From Paratinospora sagittata (Eukaryota > Streptophyta > Magnoliopsida > Ranunculales > Menispermaceae): a stretch of DNA of 64,000 nucleotides. Each line of letters opens with the position of its first letter. Position 1 is the stretch's first letter. The notes under the pieces are model-generated. The model saw only the letters and a program-made list of their open reading frames with translations. It searched no databases and was not told where the DNA came from. This document shows positions 49,731 to 62,755 of this stretch, in pieces. The stretch is from assembly GCA_035771175.1 (NCBI GenBank), contig CM069594.1:45931534-45995533 (forward strand). Reading direction: 5' to 3'. The position numbers and the translations under genes are program-made.

Positions 49731-50915
49731 ATCAACAACACATCAAACAATAGGTATCGAAGTCTACAAAGATCAAGCTCGAAGAACGAAGACATATCTC
49801 ATGTCTAATGCAATAGTTCTATCATTGGTGTGTAGGGTAACTTCTCGATCAATCTCAGCACTAAAACTCAGAAAATTGAAAAGTCTTTAAAATCACTTCG
49901 ATATAGTATTCAATTTTGGAAAAAATGTTTTCCGGAAGGTTTTAATCATAATTTCAATGAGTGTTTTATTATTTAATAGTTTTTAATCTTATATCGATAT
50001 GTTTTGAGTCAATGGAATGGTTCATGAGTGTCAAAATATTAATTATCCAAAAATAAGGCTATTCAGCAATTTACAAAAATTTTCCAGTTGGCACTTGCGC
50101 CCTATCAGTGTTGATAACCCGCTGATAGGGTTGTATAATAAAACAATTGTTTTTCTTGAAAATTGTTTATAGCGTGTTATCCCATTTGATAACTCGCTAT
50201 AAAGATATTGCCGTTATCTTTCCATCTTTCGTTAAGTGGGCAATAGCGCGCTATAGGCCTCGATAACTCGCTATCGGAAAATCTGAAAAACTCGAGCTGC
50301 TCGGGTTTGTGTATATCAACCTGTTATCTTTCAATAGAGAACATGATACACAACCCAATAATAACACGCTATCCACGTTTGAGACAAAAATCAGATATTT
50401 CTAACGAGAAAAATGTGGCCACTTCTCCTTGCTCAGCTTTTCTATACCTTACACAGTTTTGCCTGGTTATCTTAATTGAAATATTATCTGCTAACACCTT
50501 GATGATGCCCATTGTCTCGCACGCCCAAAACAACTTTTGATTAAACAACGTCTTGAATTCAAATCAATTTGTACTCTTTTCCTCTTTAAACTGCAACTAC
50601 TAATTTTATAAAACCCTCATTCTCTGATTTTCAAATATAGAACACGCACGATTTTTGCAAGTTAGACTGAGCTTTCCAAAGAGTGTTTAAATTGAAGAAA
50701 GTCTTTATTCTTGCATTTGTCCAAACAACCTTCGAACTGAATCAAAATTGCAAACTGTCTTGAAGATAACCTCATTATTTTGCAAGTTCTTCATTCTATT
50801 CTTTTTTTGCTCAGATTTCCATAGGCTATCTATTGTTTTAAACTCTAAGTATGTGAAGTGTTCTCGGTAAGAGAAAACATCACCTGTATTTTTTTTCTAA
50901 GAGCTGGATCAAATC
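49731..50915 (+). repeat. Monomer U43 (B1, 1,185 bp)
   Basis: P1 broken (atagcgtgttat), P2 and HP perfect. TGA at 50538-50540. B1 marks attatccaaaa and ttatcccatttg are shared with U47. Ends with ctggatcaaatcgtc. Confidence 0.92.
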
Positions 50916-52101
50916 GTCAACAACACATCAAACACTAGGTATCGAAGTCTAAAAAGATCAAGCTCGAAGAACGAAGACATATCTCATGTCTAATGCAATA
51001 GTTTTATCTTTGGTGTGTAGGGTAACTTCTCGATCAATCTCAGCACTAAAACTCAGAAAATTGAAAAGTCTTTAAAATCACTTTGACATAGTATTCCATT
51101 TTGAAAAAAAATGTTTTTCGGAAGATTTTAATCATAATTTTAATTAGTTTTGAATTATTTAATAGTTTTTAATCTTATATCAATATGTTTTGAGTCAATG
51201 GAATGGTTCTTGAGTGTCAAAATATTAATTTTCCAAAAATAAGGCTATTCAGCAATTTGCAAAAATTTTCCAGTTTGCACTTGCGCCCTATCAGTGTTGA
51301 TAGCCCGCTGATAGGGTTGTATAATAAAACATTTGTTTTTCTTGAAAATTGTCTATAGCGCGCTATCCCCTTTGATAACTCGCTATAAAGATGTTGTCGT
51401 GATCTTTCCATTTTTAGTAAAATGGGCGAATGCGTGCTATAGGCCTCGATAACTCGCTATTGGAAAGTCTGAAAAACTCGAGCTGCTCGGGTTTGTGTAT
51501 ATCGACCTCCTATCTTTCAATAGAGAACATGATACACAACCCAATAATAACACGCTATCCACGTTTGAGACAAAAATCAGATATTTCTAACGAGAAAAAC
51601 GTGGCCACTTCTCCTTGCTTGACTTTTCTATACCTTACACAGTTTTGCCTGGTTATCTTAATTGAAATATTATCTACTAACACCTTGATGATTCCCATTG
51701 TCTCGCTCGCCCAAAACAACTTTCGATTAAACAACGTCTTGAATTCAAATCAATTTGTACTCTTTTCCTCTTTAACCTGCAACTACTAATTTTATAAAAC
51801 CCTCATTCTCTGATTTTAAAAGATAAAACACGCACGATTTTTGCAAGTTAGACTGAGCTTTCCAAAGAGTGTTTAAATCGAAGAAAGTCGTTATTCTTCC
51901 AATTGTCCAAACAACCTACGAACTGAATCAAAATTGCAAACTATCTTGAAAATAACCTCATTATTTTGCAAGTTCTTCATTTTATTCCTTTTGTGCTGAG
52001 ATTTCCAAAGGCTATCTATTGTTTTAAACTGTAAGTATGTAAAGTGTTTTCGGTAAGAGAAAACATCACCTGTATTTTTTTTCTAAGAGCTTGAACTAAT
52101 C
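50916..52101 (+). repeat. Monomer U44 (C, 1,186 bp)
   Basis: P1 and HP perfect, P2 broken (gaatgcgtgctat). The rearranged P2 opens a longer frame, 51430-51789 (119 codons), by coincidence. Begins gtcaac rather than atcaac. Confidence 0.92.
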
Positions 52102-53288
52102 ATCAACAACACATCAAACAATAAGTATCGAAGTCTACAAAGATCAAGCTCGAAGAACGAAGACGTATCTCATGTCTAATGCAATAGTTTTATCTTTGGT
52201 GTGTACGGTAACTTCTCGATCAATCTCAGCACTAAAACTCGGAAAATTGAAAAGTCTTTAAAATCACTTTGATATAGTATTCCATTTTGATTAAAATGTT
52301 TTGTGGAAGGTTTTAATCATAATTTCATTGAGTTTTAAATTATTTAATAGTTTTTAATCTTATATCAATATGTTTTGAGTTAGTGGAATGGTTCTTGAGT
52401 GTCAAAATATTAATTTTCCAAAAATAAGGCTATTCAGCAATTTGCAAAAAATTTCCAGTTGGCACTTGCGCTCTACCGGTGTTGATAGCCCACTGATAGG
52501 GTTGTATAATAAAACATTTGTTTTTCTTGAAAATTGTCTATAGCGCGCTATCCCCTTTGATAACTCGCTATAAAGATGTTGCCGTGATCTTTCTATTTTT
52601 AGTAAAGTGGGCAATAACGCGCTATAGGCCTCGATAACTCGCTATCGGAAAGTCTGAAAAACTCGCGCTGCTGGGGTTTGTGTATATTGAACTCCTATCT
52701 TTCAATAGAGAACATGATACACAACCCAATAACAACACGCTATCCACGTTTGAGACAAAAATCAGATATTTCTAACGAGAAGAACGTGGCCACTTCTCGT
52801 TGCTCGACTTTTCTATACCTTACACAGTTTTGCCTGGTTATCTTAATTGAAATATTATCTACTAACACCTTGATGATTCTCATTGTCTCGCTCGCCCAAA
52901 ACAACTTTAGATTAAACAACGATTTGAATTCAAATCATTTTGTACTCTCTTCTTCTTTAACCTGCAACTACTAATTTTATAAAACCCTCATTCTCTGATT
53001 TTCAAAGATAGAACACGCACGATTTTTGCAAGTTAGAGTAAGCTTTCCAAAGAGTGTTTAAATCGAAGAAAGTCGTTATTCTTGCATTTGTCCAAACAAC
53101 CTTCAAACTGAATCAAAATTGCAAACTGTCTTGAAGGTAACCTAATTATTCCGCAAGTTCTTCATTTTATTCCTTTTGTGCTGAGATTTCCAGGGGCTAT
53201 CTATTGTTTTAAACTCTAAGTATGTGAAGTGTTCTCGGTAAGAGAAAACATCACCTGTATTTTTTCTTTCTAAGAGCTTGAACTAATC
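52102..53288 (+). repeat. Monomer U45 (A, 1,187 bp)
   Basis: Marks and palindrome state as U42; landmark 3,559 bp after it. Private acccaataacaacacg. Frame open 52678-52974. Confidence 0.92.
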
Positions 53289-54475
53289 ATCAACAACACA
53301 TCAAACAATAGGTATCGAAGTCTACAAAGATCAAGCTCGAAGAACGAAGACATATCTCATGTCTAATGCAATAGTTTTATCATTGGTGTGTAGGGTAACT
53401 TCTCGATCAATCTCAGCACTAAAACTCAGAAGATTGAAAAGTCTTTAAAATCACTTCGATATAGTATTCAATTTTGGAAAAAATGTTTTGCGGAAGGTTT
53501 TAATCATAATTTCAATGAGTGTTTTATTATTTAATAGTTTTTAATCTTATATCGATATGTTTTGAGTCAATGGAATGGTTCATGAGTGTCAAAATATTAA
53601 TTTTCCAAAAATAAGGCTATTCAGCAATTTACAAAAATTTTCCAGTTGGCACTTGCGCCCTATTAATGTTGATAACCCGCTGATAGGGTTGTATAATAAA
53701 ACAATTGTTTTTCTTGAAAATTGTCTATAGCGTGTTATCCCCTTTGATAACTCGCTATAAAGATATTGCCATGATCTTTCCATCTTTAGTTAAGTGGGCA
53801 ATAGCGCGCTATAGGCCTCGATAACTCGCTATCGGAAAATCTGAAAAACTCGAGCTGCTCGGGTTTGTGTATATCAACCTGTTATCTTTCAATAGAGAAC
53901 ATGATACACAACCTAATAATAACACGCTATCCACGTTTGAGACAAAAATCAGATATTTCTAACGAGAAAAATGTGGCCACTTCTCCTTGCTCGACTTTTC
54001 TATACCTTACACAGTTTTGCCTGGTTATCTTAATTGAAATATTATCTACTAACACCTTGATGATGCCCATTGTCTCGCACGCCCAAAACAACTTTCGATT
54101 AAACAACGTCTTGAATTCAAATCAATTTGTACTCTTTTCCTTTTTAACCTGCAACTACTAATTTTATAAAACCCTCATTCTCTGATTTTAAAAGATAAAA
54201 CACGCACGATTTTTGCAAGTTAAACTGAGCTTTCCAAAGAGTGTTTAAATCGAAGAAAGTCGTTATTCTTCCAATTGTCCAAACAACCTTCGAACTGAAT
54301 CAAAATTGCAAACTATCTTGAAAATAACCTCATTATTTTGCAAGTTCTTCATTTTATTCCTTTTGTGCTGAGATTTCCAAAGGCTATCTATTGTTTTAAA
54401 CTGTAAGTATGTAAAGTGTTTTCGGTAAGAGAAAACATCACCTGTATTTTTTCTTTCTAAGAGCTTGAACTAATC
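53289..54475 (+). repeat. Monomer U46 (B2 left, C-like right, 1,187 bp)
   Basis: P1 broken, P2 perfect. B marks hold up to tgatgcccat and cgcacgcc (to about 54080). From actttcgatt (54091 on) it reads as C, including ttccaattgtcc and aactatcttg. Frame open 53865-54161, since the B TGA is absent. Confidence 0.92.
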
Positions 54476-55660
54476 ATCAACAACACATCAAACAATAGGT
54501 ATCGAAGTCTACAAAGATCAAGCTCGAAGAACGAAGACATATCTCATGTCTAATGCAATAGTTTTATCATTGGTGTGTAGGGTAACTTCTCGATCAATCT
54601 CAGCACTAAAACTCAGAAAATTGAAAAGTCTTTAAAATCACTTCGATATAGTATTCAATTTTGGAAAAAATGTTTTCCGGAAGGTTTTAATAATAATTTC
54701 AATGAGTGTTTTATTATTTAATAGTTTTTAATCTTATATCGATATGTTTTGAGTCAATGGAATGGTTCATGAGTGTCAAAATATTAATTATCCAAAAATA
54801 AGGCTATTCAGCAATTTACAAAAATTTTCCAGTTGGCACTTGCGCCCTATCAGTGTTGATAACCCGCTGATAGGGTTGTATAATAAAACAATTGTTTTTC
54901 TTGAAAATTGTTTATAGCGTGTTATCCCATTTGATAACTCGCTATAAAGATATTGCCGTTATCTTTCCATCTTTAGTTAAGTGGGCAATAGCGCGCTATA
55001 GGCCTCGATAACTCGCTATCGGAAAATCTGAAAAACTCGAGCTGCTCGGGTTTGTGTATATCAACCTGTTATCTTTCAATAGAGAACATGATACACAATC
55101 CAATAATAACACGCTATCCACGTTTGAGACAAAAATCAGATATTTCTAACGAGAAAAATGTGGCCACTTCTCCTTGCTCGACTTTTCTATACCTTACACA
55201 GTTTTGCCTGGTTATCTTAATTGAAATATTATCTACTAACACCTTGATGATGCCCATTGTCTCGCACGCCCAAAACAACTTTTGATTAAACAACGTCTTG
55301 AATTCAAATCAATTTGTACTCTTTTCCTCTTTAAACTGCAACTACTAATTTTATAAAACCCTCATTCTCTGATTTTCAAATATAGAACACGCACGATTTT
55401 TGCAAGTTAGACTGAGCTTTCCAAAGAGTGTTTAAATTGAAGAAAGTCTTTATTCTTGCATTTGTCCAAACAACCTTCGAACTGAATCAAAATTGCAAAC
55501 TGTCTTGAAGATAACCTCATTATTTTGCAAGTTCTTCATTCTATTCTTTTTTTGCTCAGATTTCCATAGGCTATCTATTGTTTTAAACTCTAAGTATGTG
55601 AAGTGTTCTCGGTAAGAGAAAACATCACCTGTATTTTTTTTCTAAGAGCTGGATCAAATC
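54476..55660 (+). repeat. Monomer U47 (B1, 1,185 bp)
   Basis: The extra B of the tetramer; matches U43 4,745 bp upstream. P1 broken, P2 and HP perfect, TGA at the same codon as U43 (frame 55052-55285). Confidence 0.92.
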
Positions 55661-56846
55661 ATCAACAACACATCAAACACTAGGTATCGAAGTCTAAAAA
55701 GATCAAGCTCGAAGAACGAAGACATATCTCATGTCTAATGCAATAGTTTTATCTTTGGTGTGTAGGGTAACTTCTCGATCAATCTCAGCACTAAAACTCA
55801 GAAAATTGAAAAGTCTTTAAAATCACTTTGAGATAGTATTCCATTTTGAAAAAAAATGTTTTTCGGAAGATTTTAATCATAATTTCAATTAGTTTTGAAT
55901 TATTTAATAGTTTTTAATCTTATATCAATATGTTTTGAGTCAATGGAATGGTTCTTGAGTGTCAAAATATTAATTTTCCAAAAATAAGGCTATTCAGCAA
56001 TTTGCAAAAATTTTCCAGTTTGCACTTGCGCCCTATCAGTGTTGATAGCCCGCTGATAGGGTTGTATAATAAAACATTTGTTTTTCTTGAAAATTGTCTA
56101 TAGCGCGCTATCCCCTTTGATAACTCGCTATAAAGATGTTGTCGTGATATTTCCATTTTTAGTAAAATGGGCGAATGCGTGCTATAGGCCTCGATAACTC
56201 GCTATTGGAAAGTCTGAAAAACTCGAGCTGCTCGGGTTTGTGTATATCGACCTCCTATCTTTCAATAGAGAACATGATACACAACCCAATAATAACACGC
56301 TATCCACGTTTGAGACAAAAATCAGATATTTCTAACGAGAAAAACGTGGCCACTTCTCCTTGCTTGACTTTTCTATACCTTACACAGTTTTGCCTGGTTA
56401 TCTTAATTGAAATATTATCTACTAACACCTTGATGATTCCCATTGTCTCGCTCGCCCAAAACAACTTTCGATTAAACAACGTCTTGAATTCAAATCAATT
56501 TGTACTCTTTTCCTCTTTAACCTGCAACTACTAATTTTATAAAACCCTCATTCTCTGATTTTAAAAGATAAAACGCGCACGATTTTTGCAAGTTAGACTG
56601 AGCTTTCCAAAGAGTGTTTAAATCGAAGAAAGTCGTTATTCTTCCAATTGTCCAAACAACTTTCGAACTGAATCAAAATTGCAAACTATCTTGAAAATAA
56701 CCTCATTATTTTGCAAGTTCTTCATTTTATTCCTTTTGTGCTGAGATTTCCAAAGGCTATCTATTGTTTTAAACTGTAAGTATGTAAAGTGTTTTCGGTA
56801 AGAGAAAACATCACCTGTATTTTTTTTCTAAGAGCTTGAACTAATC
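55661..56846 (+). repeat. Monomer U48 (C, 1,186 bp)
   Basis: Matches U44 at 4,745 bp. P1 and HP perfect, P2 broken. Private tttgagatag and aaaacgcgcacg. Confidence 0.92.
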
Positions 56847-58033
56847 ATCAACAACACATCAAACAATAAGTATCGAAGTCTACAAAGATCAAGCTCGAAG
56901 AACGAAGACGTATCTCATGTCTAATGCAATAGTTTTATCTTTGGTGTGTACGGTAACTTCTCGATCAATCTCAGCACTAAAACTCGGAAAATTGAAAAGT
57001 CTTTAAAATCACTTTGATATAGTAGTCCATTTTGATTAAAATGTTTTGTGGAAGGTTTTAATCATAATTTCATTGAGTTTTAAATTATTTAATAGTTTTT
57101 AATCTTATATCAATATGTTTTGAGTTAGTGGAATGGTTCTTGAGTGTCAAAATATTAATTTTCCAAAAATAAGGCTATTCAGCAATTTGCAAAAAATTTC
57201 CAGTTGGCACTTGCGCTCTACCGGTGTTGATAGCCCACTGATAGGGTTGTATAATAAAACATTTGTTTTTCTTGAAAATTGTCTATAGCGCGCTATCCCC
57301 TTTGATAACTCGCTATAAAGATGTTGCCTTGATCTTTCTATTTTTAGTAAAGTGGGCAATAACGCGCTATAGGCCTCGATAACTCGCTATCGGAAAGTCT
57401 GAAAAACTCGCGCTGCTGGGGTTTGTGTATATTGAACTCCTATCTTTCAATAGAGAACATGATACACAACCCAATAATAACACGCTATCCACGTTTGAGC
57501 CAAAAATCAGATATTTCTAACGAGAAAAACGTGGCCACTTCTCGTTGCTCGACTTTTCTATACCTTACACAGTTTTGCCTGGTTATCTTAATTGAAATAT
57601 TATCTACTAACACCTTGATGATTCTCATTGTCTCGCTCGCCCAAAACAACTTTAGATTAAACAACGATTTGAATTCAAATCATTTTGTACTCTCTTCTTC
57701 TTTAACCTGCAACTACTAATTTTATAAAACCCTCATTCTCTGATTTTCAAAGATAGAACACGCACGATTTTTGCAAGTTAGAGTAAGCTTTCCAAAGAGT
57801 GTTTAAATCGAAGAAAGTCGTTATTCTTGCATTTGTCCAAACAACCTTCAAACTGAATCAAAATTGCAAACTGTCTTGAAGGTAACCTAATTATTCCGCA
57901 AGTTCTTCATTTTATTCCTTTTGTGCTGAGATTTCCAGAGGCTATCTATTGTTTTAAACTCTAAGTATGTGAAGTGTTCTCGGTAAGAGAAAACATCACC
58001 TGTATTTTTTCTTTCTAAGAGCTTGAACTAATC
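56847..58033 (+). repeat. Monomer U49 (A, 1,187 bp)
   Basis: Matches U45 at 4,745 bp. Private gatatagtagtcc, tgccttgatc and tttgagccaaa. Frame open 57423-57719. Confidence 0.92.
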
Positions 58034-59219
58034 ATCAACAACACATCAAACAATAGGTATCGAAGTCTACAAAGATCAAGCTCGAAGAACGAAGACATAT
58101 CTCATGTCTAATGCAATAGTTTTATCATTGGTGTGTAGGGTAACTTCTCGATCAATCTCAGCACTAAAACTCAGAAGATTGAAAAGTCTTTAAAATCACT
58201 TCGATATAGTATTCAATTTTGGAAAAAATGTTTTGCGGAAGGTTTTAATCATAATTTCAATGAGTGTTTTATTATTTAATAGTTTTTAATCTTATATCGA
58301 TATGTTTTGAGTCAATGGAATGGTTCATGAGTGTCAAAATATTAATTTTCCAAAAATAAGGCTATTCAGCAATTTACAAAAATTTTCCAGTTGGCACTTG
58401 CGCCCTATCAATGTTGATAACCCGCTGATAGGGTTGTATACTAAAACAATTGTTTTTCTTGAAAATTGTCTATAGCGTGTTATCCCCTTTGATAACTCGC
58501 TATAAAGATATTGCCATGATCTTTCCATCTTTAGTTAAGTGGGCAATAGCGCGCTATAGGCCTCGATAACTTGCTATCGGAAAATCTGAAAAACTCGAGC
58601 TGCTCGGGTTTGTGTATATCAACCTGTTATCTTTCAATAGAGAACATGATACACAACCTAATAATAACACGCTATCCACGTTTGAGACAAAAATCAGATA
58701 TTTCTAACGAGAAAAATGTGGCCACTTCTCCTTGCTCGACTTTTCTATACCTTACACAGTTTTGCCTGGTTATCTTAATTGAAATATTATCTACTAACAC
58801 CTTGATGATGCCCATTGTCTCGCACGCCCAAAACAACTTTTGATTAAACAACGTCTTGAATTCAAATCAATTTGTACTCTTTTCCTCTTTAAACTGCAAC
58901 TACTAATTTTATAAAACCCTCATTCTCTGATTTTCAAATATAGAACACGCACGATTTTTGCAAGTTAGACTGAGCTTTCCAAAGAGTGTTTAAATTGAAG
59001 AAAGTCTTTATTCTTGCATTTGTCCAAACAACCTTCGAATTGAATCAAAATTGCAAACTGTCTTGAAGATAACCTCATTATTTTGCAAGTTCTTCATTCT
59101 ATTCTTTTTTTGCTCAGATTTCCATAGGCTATCTATTGTTTTAAACTCTAAGTATGTGAAGTGTTCTCGGTAAGAGAAAACATCACCTGTATTTTTTTTT
59201 CTAAGAGCTGGAACAAATC
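58034..59219 (+). repeat. Monomer U50 (B2 left, B1 right, 1,186 bp)
   Basis: The left part has the B2 marks of U46 (gccatgatc, acacaacctaat) to about 58659. From acttttgatt (58841) it has the B1 end with TGA. P1 broken, P2 perfect. Confidence 0.92.
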
Positions 59220-60407
59220 ATCAACAACACATCAAACACTAGGTATCGAAGTCTAAAAAGATCAAGCTCGAAGAACGAAGACATATCTCATGTCTAATGC
59301 AATAGTTTTATCTTTGGTGTGTAGGGTAACTTCTCGATCAATCTCAGCACTAAAACTCAGAAAATTGAAAAGTCTTTAAAATCACTTTGATATAGTATTC
59401 CATTTTGAAAAAAAATGTTTTTCGGAAGATTTTAATCATAATTTGAATTTGTTTTGAATTATTTAATAGTTTTTAATCTTATATCAATATGTTTTGAGTT
59501 AGTGGAATGGTTCTTGAGTGTCAAAATATTAATTTTCCAAAAATAAGGCTATTCAGCAATTTGCAAAAATTTTCCAGTTTGCACTTGCGCCCTATCAGTG
59601 TTGATAGCCCGCTGATAGGGTTGTATAATAAAACATTTGTTTTTCTTGAAAATTGTCTATAGCGCGCTATCCCCTTTGATAACTCGCTATAAAGATGTTG
59701 TCGTGATCTTTCCATTTTTAGTAAAATGGGCGAATGCGTGCTATAGGCCTCGATAACTCGCTATTGGAATGTCTGAAAAACTCGAGCTGCTCGGGTTTGT
59801 GTATATCGACCTCCTATCTTTCAATAGAGAACATGATACACAACCCAATAATAACACGCTATCCACGTTTGAGACAAAAATCAGATATTTCTAACGAGAA
59901 AAACGTGGCCACTTCTCCTTGCTTGACTTTTCTATACCTTACACAGTTTTGCCTGGTTATCTTAATTGAAATATTATCTACTAACACCTTGATGATTCCC
60001 ATTGTCTTGCTCGCCCAAAACAACTTTCGATTAAACAACGTCTTGAATTCAAATCAATTTGTTCTCTTTTCCTCTTTAACCTGCAACTACTAATTTTATA
60101 AAACCCTTATTCTCTGATTTTAAAAGATAGAACACGCACGATTTTTGCAAGTTAGACTGAGCTTTCCAAAGAGTGTTTAAATCGAAGAAAGTCGTTATTC
60201 TTCCAATTGTCCAAACAACCTTCGAACTGAATCAAAATTGCAAACTATCTTGAAAATAACCTCATTATTTTGCAAGTTCTTCATTTTATTCCTTTTGTGC
60301 TGAGATTTCCAGAGGCTATCTATTGTTTTAAACTGTAAGTATGTAAAGTGTTCTCGGTAAGAGAGAACATCACCTGTATTTTTTCTTTCTAAGAGCTTGA
60401 ACTAATC
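59220..60407 (+). repeat. Monomer U51 (C, 1,188 bp)
   Basis: Matches U48 at 3,559 bp. P1 and HP perfect, P2 broken. Private atttgaatttg and gagttagtgg (the latter an A mark). Frame open 59734-60093. Confidence 0.92.
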
Positions 60408-61570
60408 ATCAACAACACATCAAACAATAAGTATCGAAGTCTACAAAGATCAAGCTCGAAGAACGAAGACGTATCTCATGTCTAATGCAATAGTTTTATC
60501 TTTGGTGTGTACGGTAACTTCTCGATCAATCTCAGCACTAAAACTCGGAAAATTGAAAAGTCTTTAAAATCACTTTGATATAGTATTCCATTTTGATTAA
60601 AATGTTTTGTGGAAGGTTTTAATCATAATTTCATTGAGTTTTAAATTATTTAATAGTTTTTAATCTTATATCAATATGTTTTGAGTTAGTGGAATGGTTC
60701 TTGAGTGTCAAAATATTAATTTTACAAAAATAAGGCTATTCAGCAATTTGCAAAAATTTTCCAGTTGGCACTTGCGCTCTACCGGTGTTGATAGCCCACT
60801 GATAGGGTTGTATAATAAAACATTTGTTTTTCTTGAAAATTGTCTATAGCGCGCTATCCCCTTTGATAACTCGCTATAAAGATGTTGCCGTGATCTTTCT
60901 ATTTTTAGTAAAGTGGGCAATAACGCGCTATAGGCCTCGATAACTCGCTATCGGAAAATCTGAAAAACTCGCGCTGCTGGGGTTTGTGTATATTGAACTC
61001 CTATCTTTCAATAGAGAACATGATACACAACCCAATAATAACACGCTATCCACGTTTGAGACAAAAATCAGATATTTCTAACGAGAAAAACGTGGCCACT
61101 TCTCGTTGCTCGACTTTTCTATACCTTACACAGTTTTGCCTGGTTATCTTAATTGAAATATTATCTACTAACACCTTGATGATTCTCATTGTCTCGCACG
61201 CCCAAAACAACTTTAGATTATACAACGATTTGAATTCAAATCATTTTGTACTCTCTTCTTCTTTAACCTGCAACTACTGATTTTCAAAGATAGAACACGC
61301 ACGATTTTTGCAAGTTAGAGTAAGCTTTCCAAAGAGTGTTTAAATCGAAGAAAGTCGTTATTCTTGCATTTGTCCAAACAACCTTCAAACTGAATCAAAA
61401 TTGCAAACTGTCTTGAAGGTAACCTAATTATTCCGCAAGTTCTTCATTTTATTCCTTTTGTGCTGAGATTTCCAGAGGCTATCTATTGTTTTAAACTCTA
61501 AGTATGTGAAGTGTTCACGGTAAGAGAAAACATCACCTGTATTTTTTCTTTCTAAGAGCTTGAACTAATC
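60408..61570 (+). repeat. Monomer U52 (A, 24-bp deletion, 1,163 bp)
   Basis: P1 perfect, P2 broken (ataacgcgctat). 24 bp are missing at 61278/61279 (caactactgattttc), which removes the usual end of the open frame at its stop. Confidence 0.93.
61274..61284 (+). other. 24-bp deletion junction in U52
   Basis: caactact joins directly to gattttc. The removed segment ends in ct as does the left flank, a 2-base homology. Confidence 0.88.
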
Positions 61571-62755
61571 ATCAACAACACATCAAACAATAGGTATCGA
61601 AGTCTACAAAGATCAAGCTCGAAGAACGAAGACATATCTCATGTCTAATGCAATAGTTTTATCATTGGTGTGTAGGGTAACTTCTCGATCAATCTCAGCA
61701 CTAAAACTCAGAAAATTGAAAAGTCTTTAAAATCACTTCGATATAGTATTCAATTTTGGAAAAAATGTTTTTCGGAAGGTTTTAATCATAATTTCAATGA
61801 GTGTTTTATTATTTAATAGTTTTTAATCTTATATCGATATGTTTTGAGTCAATGGAATGGTTCATGAGTGTCAAAATATTAATTTTCCAAAAATAAGGCT
61901 ATTCAGCAATTTACAAAAATTTTCCAGTTGGCACTTGCGCCCTATCATTGTTGACAACCCGCTGATAGGGTTGTATAATAAAACAATTGTTTTTCTTGAA
62001 AATTGTCTATAGCGTGTTATCCCCTTTGATAACTCGCTATAAAGATATTGCCGTGATCTTTCCATCTTTAGTTAAGTGGGCAATAGCGCGCTATAGGCCT
62101 CGATAACTCGCTGTCGGAAAATCTGAAAAACTCGAGCTGCTCGGGTTTGTGTATATCAACCTGTTATCTTTCAATAGAGAACATGATACACAACCCAATA
62201 ATAACACGCTATCCACGTTTGAGACAAAAATCAGATATTTCTAACGAGAAAAATGTGGCCACTTCTCCTTGCTCGACTTTTCTATACCTTACACAGTTTT
62301 GCCTGGTTATCTTAATTGAAATATTATCTACTAACACCTTGATGATGCCCATTGTCTCGCACGCCCAAAACAACTTTTGATTAAACAACGTCTTGAATTC
62401 AAATCAATTTGTACTCTTTTCCTCTTTAAACTGCAACTACTAATTTTATAAAACCCTCATTCTCTGATTTTCAAATATAGAACACGCACGATTTTTGCAA
62501 GTTAGACTGAGCTTTCCAAAGAGTGTTTAAATCGAAGAAAGTCGTTATTCTTGCATTTGTCCAAACAACCTTCAAACTGAATCAAAATTGCAAACTGTCT
62601 TGAAGGTAACCTAATTATTCCGCAAGTTCTTCATTTTATTCCTTTTATGCTGAGATTTCCAAAGGCTATCTATTGTTTTAAACTGTAAGTATGTAAAGTG
62701 TTCTCGGTAAGAGAAAACATCACCTGTATTTTTTTTCTAAGAGCTTGAACTAATC
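61571..62755 (+). repeat. Monomer U53 (B left, A-like right, 1,185 bp)
   Basis: B marks through the TGA at 62378 and caaatatagaac. From gtgtttaaatcgaag (about 62525) it carries A marks (cttcaaactg, gaaggtaacc, attccgcaag). P1 broken, P2 perfect. Confidence 0.91.

Noticed and set aside
51430..51789. Longer 119-codon frames in U44, U48 and U51
   Set aside because: Created by the rearranged P2 of type C, which joins the usual frame to an upstream ATG. No independent evidence of coding.
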